This document shows, one piece after another, positions 49,439-57,938 of a stretch of DNA of 64,000 nucleotides (position 1 is the first letter of the stretch; every line of letters begins with the position of its first letter). The notes beneath the pieces are model-generated. The model saw only the letters and a program-made list of their open reading frames with translations, had not been told where the DNA came from and made no database searches. Made by a program: the position numbers and the translations under genes. Source of the DNA: an uncultured Actinomycetes bacterium (GTDB lineage: Bacteria; Actinomycetota; Actinomycetes; Mycobacteriales; Nakamurellaceae); NCBI GenBank assembly GCA_937926105.1, contig CALANS010000138.1, forward strand, positions 56,145 through 120,144, given 5' to 3'.

Positions 49439-49879
49439 ATGATGACCGTCACCAGGATCACTGGCCACGCACTACGAGCATGGGCCAAAGGCAGTTACCC
49501 CATTGAGGCGGCGGTAGAGCTGTTGGTGCGCGGGTTCGACGGCCGGTTCGCCGGCCCCGGCAACCCGTGGATCCAGGACGCCGGCGGCGCTCGGCCGTGG
49601 CTCAACGCGGCTGCGATGACCGACGACGAGATGGCCCCGCTGTCCGGCGGCGAACAGCGTTTCCTACGGATCGTCCGCTCGCTGGCCGGGGGAGAGCCCG
49701 TCCGACTCGGCGATGACATCCCCGGCCTGGACCGGGTGCGGATGCAGCTCCTGCTCGCAGCACTGGCGCACGCCGCCGGCAGCCACGAGCACGGCGGCGC
49801 GATGCAGTTCGACGAAGACGGACGACCAATCGGCTTCGGCGATGCGCCGGGAATCCTGTACCCCTGGCCAGCGCCATGA
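49439..49879 (+). CDS. Hypothetical protein, 146 residues
   Basis: Acidic soluble protein from ATG 49439: AVELLVRGFDGRFAGPGNPWIQDAGGARPWLNAAAMTDDEMAPLSGGEQRFLRIVRSLAGGEPVRLGDDIPGLDRVRMQLLLAALAHAAGSHEHGG. The pattern LSGGEQRFLRIVRSLAGG(E/R)PV(R/D)L recurs in small proteins of actinobacterial plasmids, from memory. No function is known. The SGGEQ string resembles an ABC signature but no P-loop is present, so an ABC ATPase is excluded. The stop overlaps the next start. Confidence 0.6.
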   Translation: MMTVTRITGHALRAWAKGSYPIEAAVELLVRGFDGRFAGPGNPWIQDAGGARPWLNAAAMTDDEMAPLSGGEQRFLRIVRSLAGGEPVRLGDDIPGLDRVRMQLLLAALAHAAGSHEHGGAMQFDEDGRPIGFGDAPGILYPWPAP

Positions 49880-50226
49880 CTGGTGCGCCATGGTGGGTGG
49901 TGCTGGCCAGCACAGCCCTCGGCGGCGTGCTCGGGGTCCTCGGCACCCTGTGGAACTCAGGGCGGGAACGGGCCCGCGCCCGCAGAGAAGAATGGTTCCG
50001 GCGCGTGCAGTGGGCCGATTCGCTGACCACCAGCGGCGACCCCCGGCGCCGGGCCGCGGGCACGAGACTTCTCGGCGTCCTCGGAAGTAGAGCGCTGCGC
50101 GCGAATGACGCGGACGCGGACGCTGCACTCATCGACGCCCTGAACCATCCGGCCGGCCTTGAGGAACTCGCGGCGGCGGCCATGGTGGACGACGTCGAGG
50201 TTGTAGAGGACACTGAACAGGACTAG
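49876..50226 (+). CDS. Small single-helix membrane protein
   Basis: 116 residues from ATG 49876 (ATGA). One N-terminal helix, WWVVLASTALGGVLGVLGTLWN, then a highly charged cytoplasmic part (SGRERARARREEWFRRVQWADSLTTSGDPRRRAAGTRLLGVLGSRAL). The arrangement GxxGxxxTLWNxxRERxRxRREEWFRRxQWA is common in small actinobacterial mobile-element proteins of unknown role, from memory. It ends in a run of acidic residues. Confidence 0.55.
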   Translation: MTGAPWWVVLASTALGGVLGVLGTLWNSGRERARARREEWFRRVQWADSLTTSGDPRRRAAGTRLLGVLGSRALRANDADADAALIDALNHPAGLEELAAAAMVDDVEVVEDTEQD

Positions 50227-50236
50227 GAGGGCCACC

Positions 50237-50413
50237 ATGACGACCACTGAACAGCAGCCGCGACCGGCCGCGCCCAAGCGCGTCATCAAGGTCGGCCCGG
50301 ACCTGATCGAGGCCGCGAAACTACGGGAACAGATGGACCGGATCCTCGGCCGCCCGACCTCGCCTGGCATCGCCAAGATCGCTCGCGCACGCCGAGCACC
50401 CAGCAAGTCCTGA
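50237..50413 (+). CDS. Small basic protein, 58 residues
   Basis: ATG 50237 has AGGAGG 6 nt upstream, a strong ribosome site. The product MTTTEQQPRPAAPKRVIKVG through ARRAPSKS is basic and mostly helical (PDLIEAAKLREQMDRILGR). The spacing after the preceding gene (10 bp) and the ribosome site make it real. It may be a DNA-binding accessory of the relaxosome, which is inference only. Confidence 0.6.
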   Translation: MTTTEQQPRPAAPKRVIKVGPDLIEAAKLREQMDRILGRPTSPGIAKIARARRAPSKS

Positions 50414-50427
50414 CCGGGCAGGTCTGC

Positions 50428-50479
50428 GCCGTGCTCGGTGTCCCACCGCTGAGAGGTCGGGGCCCACGGTGGGCACGGC
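50428..50479. terminator. Hairpin between convergent transfer operons
   Basis: GCCGTGC (50428-50434) with GCACGGC (50473-50479) and, inside, CCCACCG (50442-50448) with CGGTGGG (50467-50473) form an interrupted stem between the end of the plus-strand genes and the minus-strand relaxase operon. It is suitable for termination in both directions. No T tract is seen. Confidence 0.5.
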
Positions 50480-50499
50480 TCCACGGGAGCCGGTAGCGG

Positions 50500-50757
50500 T
50501 CACGGAGTAGCCGCAACCCCGTCCCTGGGCGTCACTACGACGCGCCGGACGTCTCCAGCGGCCAGCCAGCACAGCGTCTCGGTGCCATCGTCTGGCCACC
50601 ACTGGACCAGGACGTGCTGATCGGTCCACCGGCAGGTCTTCGCCGGTCGCCATTCCTCGTGATCGGAGTAGACGAGCCGCGCTATGACGTGGATGACGTC
50701 ACCGGTCGGACGGACCGGCACCTGCGGTGGCGGCTCGGAGTTCAGGGGGCCGCTCAC
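50500..50757 (-). CDS. Small protein, last gene of the relaxase operon
   Basis: 85 residues from GTG 50757, whose GTGA overlaps the stop of the upstream gene. It reads VSGPLNSEPPPQVPVRPTG, then DVIHVIARLVYSDHEEWRPAKTCRWTDQHVLVQWWPDDGTETLCWLAAGDVRRVVV, a beta-rich segment with several Trp. No family is recognised. The coupling suggests it works with the 74-residue protein. Confidence 0.5.
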   Translation of the reverse strand: MSGPLNSEPPPQVPVRPTGDVIHVIARLVYSDHEEWRPAKTCRWTDQHVLVQWWPDDGTETLCWLAAGDVRRVVVTPRDGVAATP

Positions 50758-50978
50758 GACATGGCCACGATGTCCTCGCCGCGGGCGGTGAGGATTGGCC
50801 CGGTGGGGGGCAGTTCGATCAAGTCGTCGGCGACCAGGCGTCGCAGGCTGCCGTCGACGGCGATGCTGCCGTAGAGCATCCAGCCGTCGGGGCTGTAGGT
50901 GATGTCGCCGCTCGTCGCGGCGTGTAGCAGCTCGATGGTGATGGGACTTGCCAGGATCTGAGCGGTGGTGTGTGTCAT
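50754..50978 (-). CDS. Small winged-helix-like protein
   Basis: 74 residues from ATG 50978: TTAQILASPITIELLHAATSGDITYSPDGWMLYGSIAVDGSLRRLVADDLIELPPTGPILTARGEDIVAM. The helix, turn and strand order with RRLVADDLIELPPTGPILTARGEDI suggests a winged-helix wing. It is likely a DNA-binding partner encoded downstream of the relaxase, 146 bp after its stop. The start follows the first Met of the frame, and no strong ribosome site was confirmed. Confidence 0.5.
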   Translation of the reverse strand: MTHTTAQILASPITIELLHAATSGDITYSPDGWMLYGSIAVDGSLRRLVADDLIELPPTGPILTARGEDIVAMS

Positions 50979-51124
50979 GACCGCGAGAGTAGGACAGACG
51001 TACGACGCCGACTGTCACCTGTAAGAACGCCGCCGCCGCGTTTTGCCCTGGGCCGGCGCGCCTGAACGGTGTTCGGGACGATCTTGGTTTCGTGTCGCGC
51101 CCGGGTCGTTCGGTTGCTTCGAGG

Positions 51125-54100
51125 TTATCGCCGTGGGCCGGGGGCGGGCGCCGCCGGTGTCGGGCGGGGGCGGCGGGCCTGCGCGGCCATGCGCGCGGCG
51201 GCATCGTGCGGCGGCGCGGGCGCTGGGTTGGGGTTGGGTTGGTAGCAGTCGGGGTAGTCGGCGATGAGCCGGAATTCCAGGTCGCGGGCGGGGTTTCGCG
51301 GGTCGAGGGGCCTATCGACGGCCAGCTGCGGTAGGCGAGTGGTGATGTCGTAACCGAGGTCGTCAGCGCGACGCAGGTGCTCGGCCAGGGACGGCCAGCC
51401 TGGGTCAGTGGGCAGGTCGGGGTGGATGCGGCCGGCAAGGTCGGCCAAGGCGTGGTTTTGGTTGGCGAATTCGTTGAGGGCGGCGCTGGATCCGGCGGAC
51501 AGGATGGGCGGTGTGGGCAGATCCAGCCCTCTGTCGGGCCGTCGGCGGTCGATGGCGGCGGTGACGGTGAAGGGGTCCAGGTCCAGGGCGTGGGTGAGTC
51601 GGCCGGCCTGGCGGGCGCGCTGCGCTGGTGGCATGGCGGCAACCAGGGGCGCGGCTTCGTTCAGGGCGTTGGCGCGGGATTCGACGGTGCCGTCGCTGAT
51701 GGGCCACCGGCCCAGGACGGCATCGACCACGAGATCGGCCAGCGGCCGGGCCCGGTCGAGCGCGGCCGCGAGGGCGGCTGGCCCGCGGGCGGACAGTAGT
51801 TCAGCCGGGTCTTTGCCGGACCAGTCGGTGGCGGCGAGCGGTTCGGCGACACCTGCGGCAACGAGCAGGGGGTAGGCGCGGACGGCGGCGGCGATCCCGG
51901 CGGTGTCACTGTCCAGGGCGAGGATCACTACCCGGCCGCCCAGCGGGCCGATGCGGTTGAGGGTGTGCAGTTGGCCTGGGGTCAGGGCGGTTCCGTTCGG
52001 GGCGACGGCGACCAGGTTCCGCACCGCGGCTCGGGCGGCGGTGACGGCCAGGGCGTCCATGGGGCCTTCGGTGATGGCCAGGTCGGCGCCGGCCTTCAGG
52101 GCGGCCAGGGCGTCGGGGGTCAGTCCGTAGGGCAGCTCGGACTTGCTGAATAGGTCGGTGCCGGGGGAGTTGAGGTATTTGGGCGGCTGCCAGGCGCTAT
52201 CGGGTGGCGGGGTGGGGTTGGCGCGGCCGATGAACGCGACGATCCGGCCCTCGGGGTCATGGATGGGCAGGACGGCGCGGTCGCGGAACACGTCGATCAG
52301 GGTGCCGCGGGCCGAGGTTTTTGCCAGCCCGGCGGCTTTGAGCTCGTTGCCGCTGAAACCAATCGCGTGCAGGTGCCGCACGAGGTGGTCCCAGCCGGCG
52401 GGGGCATAGCCCGCGGCGTCGGCGGGCAGGCCGCGCTCGGTCAGGTAGCCGGGCACCCAGGAGTGCGGCGCGTGCGCGGTGTAGAACTCGTGTGCGGCGG
52501 TCAGCGCGGCCAGGCTGCGCTGGCTGGCGGCGGCGTGGCCTGCGGCCTCCCACTCGACGAGGGCGGCGTCCTGCTCTGCCTGTACCGGGTCGGGTGCCAG
52601 CTGCTCCGGATCGGGCGGCTCGTCCGCGGCGACCGGGGGCGGCACAGTCTCGGCCGGGCCGGTGCCGCGCGGAGGTGGGCGGTGGGCGGTGTGTGCGTCC
52701 GCGGGGGCCCGCAGCAGGGCATCGGCCGGGTCGAGGGGCTCCTCGTCGGCGGGGTCGGGGGGTGCCGGGTCGGTCAGGGTGGTGATGGTGGCCAGCAGTG
52801 CAGCGGCGGCTTGGTGGCGCGGTAGCGCGTGGGTGTGCGCGGACAGCAGGGCGGCGGCGTCGCCGGCCAGGGCGTCGGGGTCGGCGCCGTGCCGGACGGC
52901 GGCGTCGATGGTGGTCACGATGGTGGGCCAGAGCCGGTCGGTGGTGATGACGCCGGCCAGTTCTGCGCCGATCGTGGCGGCGATGCGGCCGGACCACGGC
53001 GGGCGCAACTGGTTTCGGCCAGCGCCGGCGGCGGCGAGGTCACCAAGGTGCGGGGCCAGGCGCCACCACAGGGCGGCGGCGGGCTGCTCGGCAGGGAGCT
53101 GCCGGGCGCGGACGGCCTGGCCGAGGATGGCCGTGACGGGCAGGCCGGCGTTGTCTGCCAGGGTCAGCCGGCCCGCCAGCACGGGCCAGTACTCGTCTGC
53201 GGTGACGTCGCCGGCGCCCAGCGCGGTCAGCGTGGTGGACCACCGATCGGTTCCGGCGTGTGGGTTGCCGGCGGCTCGGCCGGCTCGTGTCGAGAGTCCG
53301 CGGTGCAGGCGCTGTTCGGCGATCGGGCCGGGTAGGGGTCCGGCCGGTCGCAGGTCTGTCTCCGGGATGGCGTGCGCGGCTCGCCACACGGCCAGATCAC
53401 CCAGCACGGCCGGGTGGTCCAGGTACGAGGCTGCCCAGGCGGGCGCGGCGGCTGGGTCGCAGCCGGCCGAGGCGGCGCGGACCTGCGCGGCCAGGTCGGT
53501 GACCAGCTGGGAGCGGGCGGGCAGGTACGCCGACCATTCGGGGACCTGGGTGAGCCGGTGGGGGATGGCGGGTAGCCAGGGCAGCGGTCCGGCGCCGTCG
53601 GAGTGCTCGCCGGTGGGGTCGAGCCGCCAGTCGAGCACGGCGGCGACGTCCCGTGCGGTGTCCAACTTCCGGCCGGATGCGGCGGCGGCCAGCGCTTCGG
53701 TGGGATCGGTGCCGTCGGCTGCGAGTCGGGCCAGGTGGTGGTGCAGGGTGTCCCAGGCTGGGGCGGCGGTGACGCCGGGGACGGTGTTCTCGGCGTCGAC
53801 AGCGAGTTGTGCCATGCGCTGGTTGCCGAGTAGCGCTGCGGCGCCGGTGTCGATGGCGTGGGTGTAGGCGGCGGCGGCCGGACCGAGACGGCGGGCCGGG
53901 TCGCGGGTCTCGCGGCGGGCAGTAGTCGCCGACACCGCGGACCCGTCTGTGGTGATGATGGCGGCGAGGGTTTCGGCGGCGGTGGCCGGGCGCAGCGACT
54001 CTGGGCGTACGACGTCATGCCCATCGCCGTGCCGGGTGGAGATCACGTAGACGTGGGTGCCGTCGGTGGCGCGGGTCAGCGCCGGGTACGCCTCGTTGCG

Positions 54101-56929
54101 GGTCATGCCGTCGGCGATGATCGCGTGGGCGGTGCCCCGTCGGGCTCCGGCCTTGCCGACGGTCATGCCTTGCACCGATGCGGCGGTGGTGGCGTAGCCC
54201 AGGCGCACATGCCCGGAGCCCAGGTACCAGGCGGGAAGCCGGCGGGTCACCCGACGGTCCTGTTGCGTCACGGTGATGGAACCGTCGCGGTGCACGTGGC
54301 GGACGATCCACCGGTCGTTGTTGCGCACGAAATCGGTACCGCCCAGGCTCAGACTCCGCGCGTTGCGTTTGGTGACGATCACATCGCCCGCGGACAGCGT
54401 TTCCCCACTACGCAGACGCAACTCCCGCCCGACCGGCTCACCGCTGGCGGCGATGCGATCGGTGCGGGCGCGGGCGTTCAGTTCGGCGACCTGCTCCAAC
54501 GTGGGGGCGATCATGATCGACTCGACGCCGGCCGCAACGTCACGCGCCCACGCGGTGTAGACGTGGTCGGCTGCTTCGTCGGCGGCGACCGGGTGCAGCC
54601 GGCCGCGGTCGGTGTAGAAGGCGGCGGCTGCTGGATCGCCGTTTCGCAGGGCCAGGGAGACCTGGGCCTCGGCGGGGTCGGTGAAGCGCAGCACCTCGGT
54701 GAGGCTGACCGCGCCGTGGGCGGCCTCGATGTCGCGCAGCACCCCTCCGGCGCCGGCGGCGGCGCGTTGCCGATCATCCCCGACCAACAGGACCCGCCCA
54801 CCCCGCCCGGTGGTGTAGCCGATGGCGGCATCCAGGTTTCCGGTGGCGGCCAGGCCGGCCTCATCAATGATGACGAGGGTGTCGGCGCGGACCTGCCGAT
54901 CCCACACGGCCCTGCCAGTGTCGGTGGTGATGTCGTGGACGAGTTTGTCCAGGGTGTCTGCGGTGGCGCCGATCGCCTCGCCCAGCACGTGCGCCGCCGA
55001 TGCCTGCGGAGCCAAGCCCACGATGGAGCCGCCGGCGGCCTGCCATGCCCGGGTCAGCACACCCATCGCGGTGGTCTTGCCCGAGCCCGCGGGGGCCAGA
55101 GCCAACATCACCCGCCGGTCGCAGGTGGCGACCTGCTGCACCAGCTCGGCTTGGGAGGTATTCAGTACCGCGCCGTCGTTGTTGGCAGACCACTCCAACC
55201 CGGCCAGCTCGACATCCCGTTGGCTGATGGTGCGGGCGCCGCCGGTGCCGGCGGCGGTCACGATGCGCCGCTCCGCGTCCAGGATCGCCGGCGAGGTGTA
55301 GCGCTGCCCGCCGGCCATCCGATACACCGAGATGCCGTCTGCCCGGGTCAGTGGACCCGGCGGCGGCGCATCCACCTCGACGTCAACGTCGAAGCCGATC
55401 GGGATGGAGTGCTCCGCCCCGGCCGCGAGCGCAGCGACCCGGCCGACCAGCTCGATCGTCTGCGCCGGGCTCAGGCCGGCCAGGCCGCGGACCTGCCGGG
55501 CCGCCTCCGCGGCCAGATTGTGCGCCGACCACAACGCCCGCGACCCGGCGACCGCCGCGACCGTGCGACCGGCAAGCCGGGCGACCTCGCCTCGCGACAC
55601 CGGCCCCAGCGGCCGCGGACCGCTCGGCCGGGTGCCGGGGTCGCGGCCGGCCGTCACGTCGGCCAGCATCCGCTCCAGCCCCTGCTGCCCGCCGAGCATC
55701 GCCACTGCTTGGCCGTGCCAGGTGGCGCGCTGATCGGCCAGCGAACGGGGTTCGTGTTTGGCCTGCCGGGTCGCCAGGGTGGCCTGCTCGGACAGCGCCA
55801 CCATCTCCACCGCAGTCGGCAACCGGCCGTGCGCCGCCCGGAAATCGGCCACCAACCGTTCCCGATGAGAGGTGATCGCTCCCCGCCTGGTGGACCAGCG
55901 GGCCGCCAGGTCCGGGTTCACCCCGACCAGCTCCCGCACCGGACGCTTACCCGCCTCGCCGGGCCGCTCGGCGAACCGGCCCCCGACCCTGGAGGTGACC
56001 TCGGCCTCCAGCAGCGTGTTGTACATTTCGCTGCCCGCCACCGCGTAGCGGTGGATCATCCGCCCGTCCAACGCGAGCCACCGGTCGGTCGAGCCGGCCA
56101 CCCGCACTTTGTTCGAGACCGCGACGTGCGTGTGCAAATCGGGGTCCCCGGCGCGGGAATCGCGGTGCGTGAACGCCGCGCACGTCAGTCCGTCGGTGTC
56201 CACCTGCGCCGCGCCCCGTGCACCGACGCGGGTGTAGGCCACCCGCGCGCCGAGCCAATCCAACGTTGCAGCGACAGCTGCCTGGTGGGCATCCTCGATG
56301 GCGCGGGAGATCTCGATCGGGGCGATCGCCCACAGCGTCGACACGCTCTTGACGGGGGTGAAGGTCAGGTCGTAGCCGGCGATCGCGGAGGTCTCCGGCC
56401 GGGATGCCTGCCGCAAAAACCCGTCGAGTTCCTGCGCCGTCGCCGGCGGCCGGCCGTACTGTTCGGTGAAAATCTCCCGCGCCGTCTCGGTGCGGATGCG
56501 GGCACGCTCCTGTGCCGGGACCGGCCAGTCCCCGGGCAGGCCCCGCACCGTGTTCCACGCCGCGTAGCGCTCCGTCAACCGGTCCCGCCACGCGGTGTCG
56601 CCCTCGAACACCGGGAACCGGGCACCCAGCAACGTGGCCCGCCTGGCTGCGGGCACCGACCAGCCCAACGCGTACAACTCCTGCACGATCCGCTCCGCGT
56701 CCGGGTGGATGCCCTGCCCGAACAGGTTGCGCATCTGCTGCTCGGTAACCTGCTGGCTGGCCACGCCCAGGACATCGGCGCCGGGCCCCATCCACACGCC
56801 CGGGGTCTCGCCCTTCGCCGAGTAATACTCACCCAGAGTGCTGTATCCGCGTTCAGTGGAATCCCCGGCCGCGACCTGCCGGGTCAGGTACGTGTACCCG
56901 TCCCCGGCGGTCAGCTTGTGCAGCCCCAT
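51125..56929 (-). CDS. MobF relaxase-helicase fused to a TOPRIM primase (1934 residues)
   Basis: The TrwC/TraI relaxase domain is at about 1-400: catalytic Tyr candidates near the N-terminus (YTYLTRQ, at about 13-15) and the metal-binding histidines in AAFTHRDSRAGDPDLHTHVAVSNKV (about 256, 267, 269). The RecD2-like helicase has Walker A LALAPAGSGKTTAMGV (about 612), IIDEAGLAATGNLD and late motif LGYATTAASVQGMTV. The C-terminal third is DnaG-like: a TOPRIM-N region (VPGYLTERGLPADAAGYAPAGWDHLVRHLHAIGFSGNELKAAGL, about 1500) and TOPRIM (ITEGPMDALAV, about 1626; VILALDSDTAG, about 1676). It would nick at oriT, unwind, and prime synthesis in the recipient. ATG 56929 is preferred over the GTG just before it. 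It heads the minus-strand operon. Confidence 0.92.
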   Translation of the reverse strand: MGLHKLTAGDGYTYLTRQVAAGDSTERGYSTLGEYYSAKGETPGVWMGPGADVLGVASQQVTEQQMRNLFGQGIHPDAERIVQELYALGWSVPAARRATLLGARFPVFEGDTAWRDRLTERYAAWNTVRGLPGDWPVPAQERARIRTETAREIFTEQYGRPPATAQELDGFLRQASRPETSAIAGYDLTFTPVKSVSTLWAIAPIEISRAIEDAHQAAVAATLDWLGARVAYTRVGARGAAQVDTDGLTCAAFTHRDSRAGDPDLHTHVAVSNKVRVAGSTDRWLALDGRMIHRYAVAGSEMYNTLLEAEVTSRVGGRFAERPGEAGKRPVRELVGVNPDLAARWSTRRGAITSHRERLVADFRAAHGRLPTAVEMVALSEQATLATRQAKHEPRSLADQRATWHGQAVAMLGGQQGLERMLADVTAGRDPGTRPSGPRPLGPVSRGEVARLAGRTVAAVAGSRALWSAHNLAAEAARQVRGLAGLSPAQTIELVGRVAALAAGAEHSIPIGFDVDVEVDAPPPGPLTRADGISVYRMAGGQRYTSPAILDAERRIVTAAGTGGARTISQRDVELAGLEWSANNDGAVLNTSQAELVQQVATCDRRVMLALAPAGSGKTTAMGVLTRAWQAAGGSIVGLAPQASAAHVLGEAIGATADTLDKLVHDITTDTGRAVWDRQVRADTLVIIDEAGLAATGNLDAAIGYTTGRGGRVLLVGDDRQRAAAGAGGVLRDIEAAHGAVSLTEVLRFTDPAEAQVSLALRNGDPAAAAFYTDRGRLHPVAADEAADHVYTAWARDVAAGVESIMIAPTLEQVAELNARARTDRIAASGEPVGRELRLRSGETLSAGDVIVTKRNARSLSLGGTDFVRNNDRWIVRHVHRDGSITVTQQDRRVTRRLPAWYLGSGHVRLGYATTAASVQGMTVGKAGARRGTAHAIIADGMTRNEAYPALTRATDGTHVYVISTRHGDGHDVVRPESLRPATAAETLAAIITTDGSAVSATTARRETRDPARRLGPAAAAYTHAIDTGAAALLGNQRMAQLAVDAENTVPGVTAAPAWDTLHHHLARLAADGTDPTEALAAAASGRKLDTARDVAAVLDWRLDPTGEHSDGAGPLPWLPAIPHRLTQVPEWSAYLPARSQLVTDLAAQVRAASAGCDPAAAPAWAASYLDHPAVLGDLAVWRAAHAIPETDLRPAGPLPGPIAEQRLHRGLSTRAGRAAGNPHAGTDRWSTTLTALGAGDVTADEYWPVLAGRLTLADNAGLPVTAILGQAVRARQLPAEQPAAALWWRLAPHLGDLAAAGAGRNQLRPPWSGRIAATIGAELAGVITTDRLWPTIVTTIDAAVRHGADPDALAGDAAALLSAHTHALPRHQAAAALLATITTLTDPAPPDPADEEPLDPADALLRAPADAHTAHRPPPRGTGPAETVPPPVAADEPPDPEQLAPDPVQAEQDAALVEWEAAGHAAASQRSLAALTAAHEFYTAHAPHSWVPGYLTERGLPADAAGYAPAGWDHLVRHLHAIGFSGNELKAAGLAKTSARGTLIDVFRDRAVLPIHDPEGRIVAFIGRANPTPPPDSAWQPPKYLNSPGTDLFSKSELPYGLTPDALAALKAGADLAITEGPMDALAVTAARAAVRNLVAVAPNGTALTPGQLHTLNRIGPLGGRVVILALDSDTAGIAAAVRAYPLLVAAGVAEPLAATDWSGKDPAELLSARGPAALAAALDRARPLADLVVDAVLGRWPISDGTVESRANALNEAAPLVAAMPPAQRARQAGRLTHALDLDPFTVTAAIDRRRPDRGLDLPTPPILSAGSSAALNEFANQNHALADLAGRIHPDLPTDPGWPSLAEHLRRADDLGYDITTRLPQLAVDRPLDPRNPARDLEFRLIADYPDCYQPNPNPAPAPPHDAAARMAAQARRPRPTPAAPAPGPRR

Positions 56930-57052
56930 CACACTTGCAAAGGGGTGCTACACCCGATCCCTTGCGGCCACGCCGTTATCGAATCGTTACCATTGTGCAA
57001 GAGGTGTGTCGGGTCTGAGTTCGGCGGATGTCCGATTTGCGTTGCGCATTTG
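56930..57052. promoter_or_regulatory. Remaining relaxase upstream region, oriT candidate
   Basis: 123 bp between the relaxase start and the left end of the Tn7-like element. TGCAAAGGGGTG (on the plus strand near 56937) and TGCAAGAGGTGTG (near 56997) are similar direct repeats about 60 bp apart, and A/T-rich TTATCGAATCGTTACC lies between them. MobF oriT sites usually lie next to the relaxase gene, so nic may be here or on the far side of the transposon, after 63687. Confidence 0.35.
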
Positions 57053-57071
57053 TGTCCTGTCTCATCGAACT

Positions 57072-57131
57072 TTGCGAAGTCTCAGATCAGGTTGCGAGTG
57101 ACCTTGCGAAGTCTCAATGCAGGTTGCGAGT
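57072..57131. repeat. Left-end 28-bp repeats of the Tn7-like element (TnsB sites)
   Basis: Copies at 57072-57099 and 57104-57131, period 32 bp, read TTGCGAAGTCTCA, four variable bases (GATC or ATGC), AGGTTGCGAGT. TTGCGA therefore occurs four times. At the right end more diverged copies are seen on the other strand, for example 63578-63597 (GTCTCAATCAACGTTGCGGA). They are the probable transposase-binding sites. Confidence 0.85.
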
Positions 57132-57173
57132 CGCTGCCCGGATCTGTGGCGTTGGCGGCGGACACTTTGGTTC

Positions 57174-57938
57174 GTGACGGTGGTGCCGCTGGATGCGCCC
57201 GGCCAGTCGGGGTCGGGCGCATGCGGTGACTTCGAGGTCAGTTTCACCGGCGAGGACGGCGTCGAGGATCGACGCGGCCTGGCCGAGGCCTGGGCCACGC
57301 CGTTCGAGGCGGGCCTGCCGGTGCGGCGGTTCACGCCCCATAAGGGGCAGCGGCACCTGAGCGGGCTGTGGTGGTGCGCAACGACCGGCGGCCACGTGGG
57401 CTTCGAGTCCTGGCTCGAGCGTGACCACGTCATGTTGCTGGATTTCGACCCGGACGTGGTCGGGATCGTGTCCCAGCCGTTCTGGATGCACTGGCGTGAG
57501 GGGGAATCCGGTAGGCGTGTCTCGCACGCCCCGGACTTCTTCGTCCGTCGCAGGGACGGCTCCGCGGTGGTGATCGATTGCCGACCGGTGGAGCGACGTC
57601 CGCCACGCGACGTGGCCAAGTTCGACGCGACCGCGCGGGCGTGTGCGCTGGTCGGGTGGGACTACCGGCTGGTCGGAGCGACGGACGTGACCGAGACGGG
57701 GAACGTGCGCTGGCTGGCCGGCTACCGCCATCATCGGCACCGTGTGTCGGAGACAGCGGCAGCCCTGGTGAAGGTGTTCGCGTCACCGACGCCGTTGATG
57801 GCCGGCGCCGAGGCGGTAGGTGATCCGGTCGCGGTGTTACCGGTGCTGTTTCACCTGCTGTGGTGTCACGAACTGCTCGCTGATCTGTCGGCGCCGCTGG
57901 GCGGAGACACCCTAGCGCGGGCGGCGGTGATCCGGTGA
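57174..57938 (+). CDS. tnsA: TnsA-like heteromeric transposase endonuclease
   Basis: 254 residues from GTG 57174. The frame is open back to ATG 57117, but those codons are end repeats. The catalytic core is GFESWLERDHVMLLDFDPDVVGIVSQPFWMHWREGESGRRVSHAPDFFVRRRDGSAVVIDCRP: Glu in FESWLERD, Asp in HAPDFFV. The final basic residue is not in the usual ExK form, since CRP follows VID. TnsA nicks the 5' ends of the donor and lets TnsB perform cut-and-paste. An HTH-like C-terminal part (VSETAAALVKVFASPTPL) follows. It is joined to tnsB by a GTGA overlap. If the altered last residue impairs cleavage, the element would move by cointegration. Confidence 0.85.
   Translation: MTVVPLDAPGQSGSGACGDFEVSFTGEDGVEDRRGLAEAWATPFEAGLPVRRFTPHKGQRHLSGLWWCATTGGHVGFESWLERDHVMLLDFDPDVVGIVSQPFWMHWREGESGRRVSHAPDFFVRRRDGSAVVIDCRPVERRPPRDVAKFDATARACALVGWDYRLVGATDVTETGNVRWLAGYRHHRHRVSETAAALVKVFASPTPLMAGAEAVGDPVAVLPVLFHLLWCHELLADLSAPLGGDTLARAAVIR

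Noticed and set aside
49439..49879. ABC ATPase suggested by the LSGGEQ string
   Set aside because: There is no Walker A or B motif in the 146-residue protein.
53858..57229. Plus-strand open frame of 1123 codons antisense to the relaxase
   Set aside because: It lies entirely opposite a gene with clear MobF and helicase motifs, has Arg/Gly/His-rich composition and no domain. It is an effect of high GC.
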